From Microbispora oryzae (GTDB lineage: Bacteria; Actinomycetota; Actinomycetes; Streptosporangiales; Streptosporangiaceae): a DNA stretch of 64,000 nucleotides. A program made the position numbers and the translations under genes. The notes beneath the pieces are model-generated. The model did no database searches. It was not told the origin of the DNA and saw nothing but the letters and a program-made list of their open reading frames with translations. Position 1 is the first letter of the stretch, and each line of letters begins with the position of its first letter. Positions 63,215-64,000 of this stretch are shown one piece after another. The stretch lies in contig NZ_JAFCNB010000003.1 in the NCBI RefSeq assembly GCF_017896165.1, positions 186,001 to 250,000 of the forward strand, read 5' to 3'.

Positions 63215-64000
63215 TCAGCCGCACAGGGCCAGGACCTCGTTGGACGTGCTCTCCAGCCGGTGGAGGCCCGGCCGGGCGGCCAGCCGGGCGCGGTCCCCCC
63301 GGACGACCGCGCGGGTCTCCGGGCCCCAAAGGATCAGTCCGTCGGCGTCCACGGCCAGGAACTCCTCGCCGTACCGCAGGAGCAGCGGGCCGTCGGGTGA
63401 CGCCGAGACGGCCGTGCGCCCGGCCGCGACCGCGGCCACCACCGCCTCCGCGGCCGCGCCGGCTCCATGTGCCCGCGGGCCGCACGCCGCCGCGTCGGCG
63501 AGCACCCACGTGGCCGGCTCGCCCGGCGGACCGCCCTCCCTGGGGCTGTGGTAATCGCCGCCGCCCACGGCCACCAGCTCGTCGGACCAGGCCTGGCCCC
63601 AGGCGAGGGGCGCGCCCCAGGTGCGGTCCCACCAGCTCCGGTGCCACAGCTCCGCCACCCGGGGCCGGTCGGCCATGGGGTGCCGCCAGGCGCAGTCCGC
63701 CGCCACCGGGTGGTTCACCGACAGGACCCCGCCGGCCGCCCGCACGGCTGCTGCCCACTCGTCCGGGGGCCGCCGGAAGTCGACCCAGCCGATCGCGCCG
63801 AAGGCGTTGGCGTGGCCGAGGTCGGTGGTGATCTCCTGGCCGGGCACGAGCACGATCCCGGCCGCCGCGCCGGCCGCGGCCAGCTCGGCGTGGTGGCTCA
63901 CCGTGTTGTGGTCGGTGATCGCCAAGTAGTCCAGCCCCCGGCCGGCGGCGACACGCGCGAGCTCGAGAACGCCGAGCGAGCCGTCGGAATGGTGGGTGTG
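63215..64000 (-). CDS. PHP-domain metallohydrolase (CehA/McbA type), N-terminus outside window
   Basis: The last 261 residues of a PHP-fold protein are present; the start lies beyond base 64000. The visible part opens with HTHHSDGS and LAITDHN, the first two metal-binding motifs of PHP phosphoesterases. VPGQEITTDLGHANAFG, VLSVNHPVA and VGGGDYHSP supply the other His and Asp ligands. CehA/McbA relatives hydrolyse phosphoesters or carbamates; the natural substrate here is unknown. It is followed on the same strand by the Gfo/Idh gene. The 105-base gap between them shows no clear site. Confidence 0.88.
   Translation of the reverse strand, partial: HTHHSDGSLGVLELARVAAGRGLDYLAITDHNTVSHHAELAAAGAAAGIVLVPGQEITTDLGHANAFGAIGWVDFRRPPDEWAAAVRAAGGVLSVNHPVAADCAWRHPMADRPRVAELWHRSWWDRTWGAPLAWGQAWSDELVAVGGGDYHSPREGGPPGEPATWVLADAAACGPRAHGAGAAAEAVVAAVAAGRTAVSASPDGPLLLRYGEEFLAVDADGLILWGPETRAVVRGDRARLAARPGLHRLESTSNEVLALCG

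Overview
This window is chromosomal DNA of a high-GC actinobacterium, probably of the Streptosporangiales (Streptosporangium, Nonomuraea or Microbispora type); the order-level placement is inference. The evidence is the GC-rich codon use with frequent GTG starts, a mycothiol ligase gene (mshC), a pupylation set (ARC/Mpa ATPase, Dop, Pup), an F420-type luciferase-like oxidoreductase, and many promoters in which a TANNNT box lies about six bases before the start codon (leaderless transcripts). I found no rRNA, tRNA, CRISPR array, insertion sequence, prophage or replication origin.

Layout. 1-1138: end of fabG and a complete enoyl-ACP reductase (fatty acid synthesis). 1201-5467 (minus): a MerR regulator with a membrane protein, a Clp_N-domain regulator behind a palindromic operator, a secreted repeat protein and an aldo/keto reductase. 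5503-10545 (plus): uppP, a histidine phosphatase, a DUF3090 protein, an SCO1664-family protein, an NRDE protein and mshC, a group known to travel with mycothiol genes. 10593-12455 (minus): a Tat-exported peptidoglycan amidase and a peptide deformylase paralogue. 12670-22657 (plus): nitrate assimilation, with narK alone and then an operon of six overlapping genes: nitrate reductase, flavoprotein, nirB, nirD, nnaR and a sirohydrochlorin chelatase. 22719-25223 (minus): MarR, MFS exporter and a cysteine-less isochorismatase-like protein. 25781-31899 (plus): four genes for secreted proteins, the least understood part of the window. It centres on a 1389-residue protein that combines a lysozyme-like lytic domain, a cysteine-rich region, a golvesin-like domain and an SGNH esterase.

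31896-37836: PAC2 protein (minus), cobalamin-dependent methionine synthase, a HAD phosphatase and a small membrane protein. 38087-44138: an oligopeptide-type ABC importer in the unusual order permease, binding protein, permease, ATPase, ATPase. 44427-47316 (minus): a LuxR/HisKA_3 two-component pair and a RecB-like Fe-S nuclease. 47425-54378: site-2 protease, FHA protein with aromatic-acidic pentapeptide repeats, LLM oxidoreductase, and a TetR / PfkB kinase / class III aminotransferase unit. 54460-61844: TrmI tRNA methyltransferase, ARC ATPase, membrane acyltransferase, Dop, a Ser/Thr kinase (minus) and Pup. The 20S proteasome genes prcB and prcA, which commonly follow pup, are not here. 61943-64000 (minus): a Gfo/Idh oxidoreductase and a PHP-type metallohydrolase cut by the window edge.

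The genes mshC, PAC2, metH, HAD, RecB-like, site-2 protease, trmI, arc, dop and pup form a conserved actinobacterial backbone (from memory of Streptomyces gene order). The other blocks look like insertions into it. The best candidates for undescribed biology are the secreted four-gene locus, the GGTTGACG operator array of the Clp_N protein, the rearranged pupylation locus whose Pup already ends in Glu, and the TetR-controlled kinase/aminotransferase pair.
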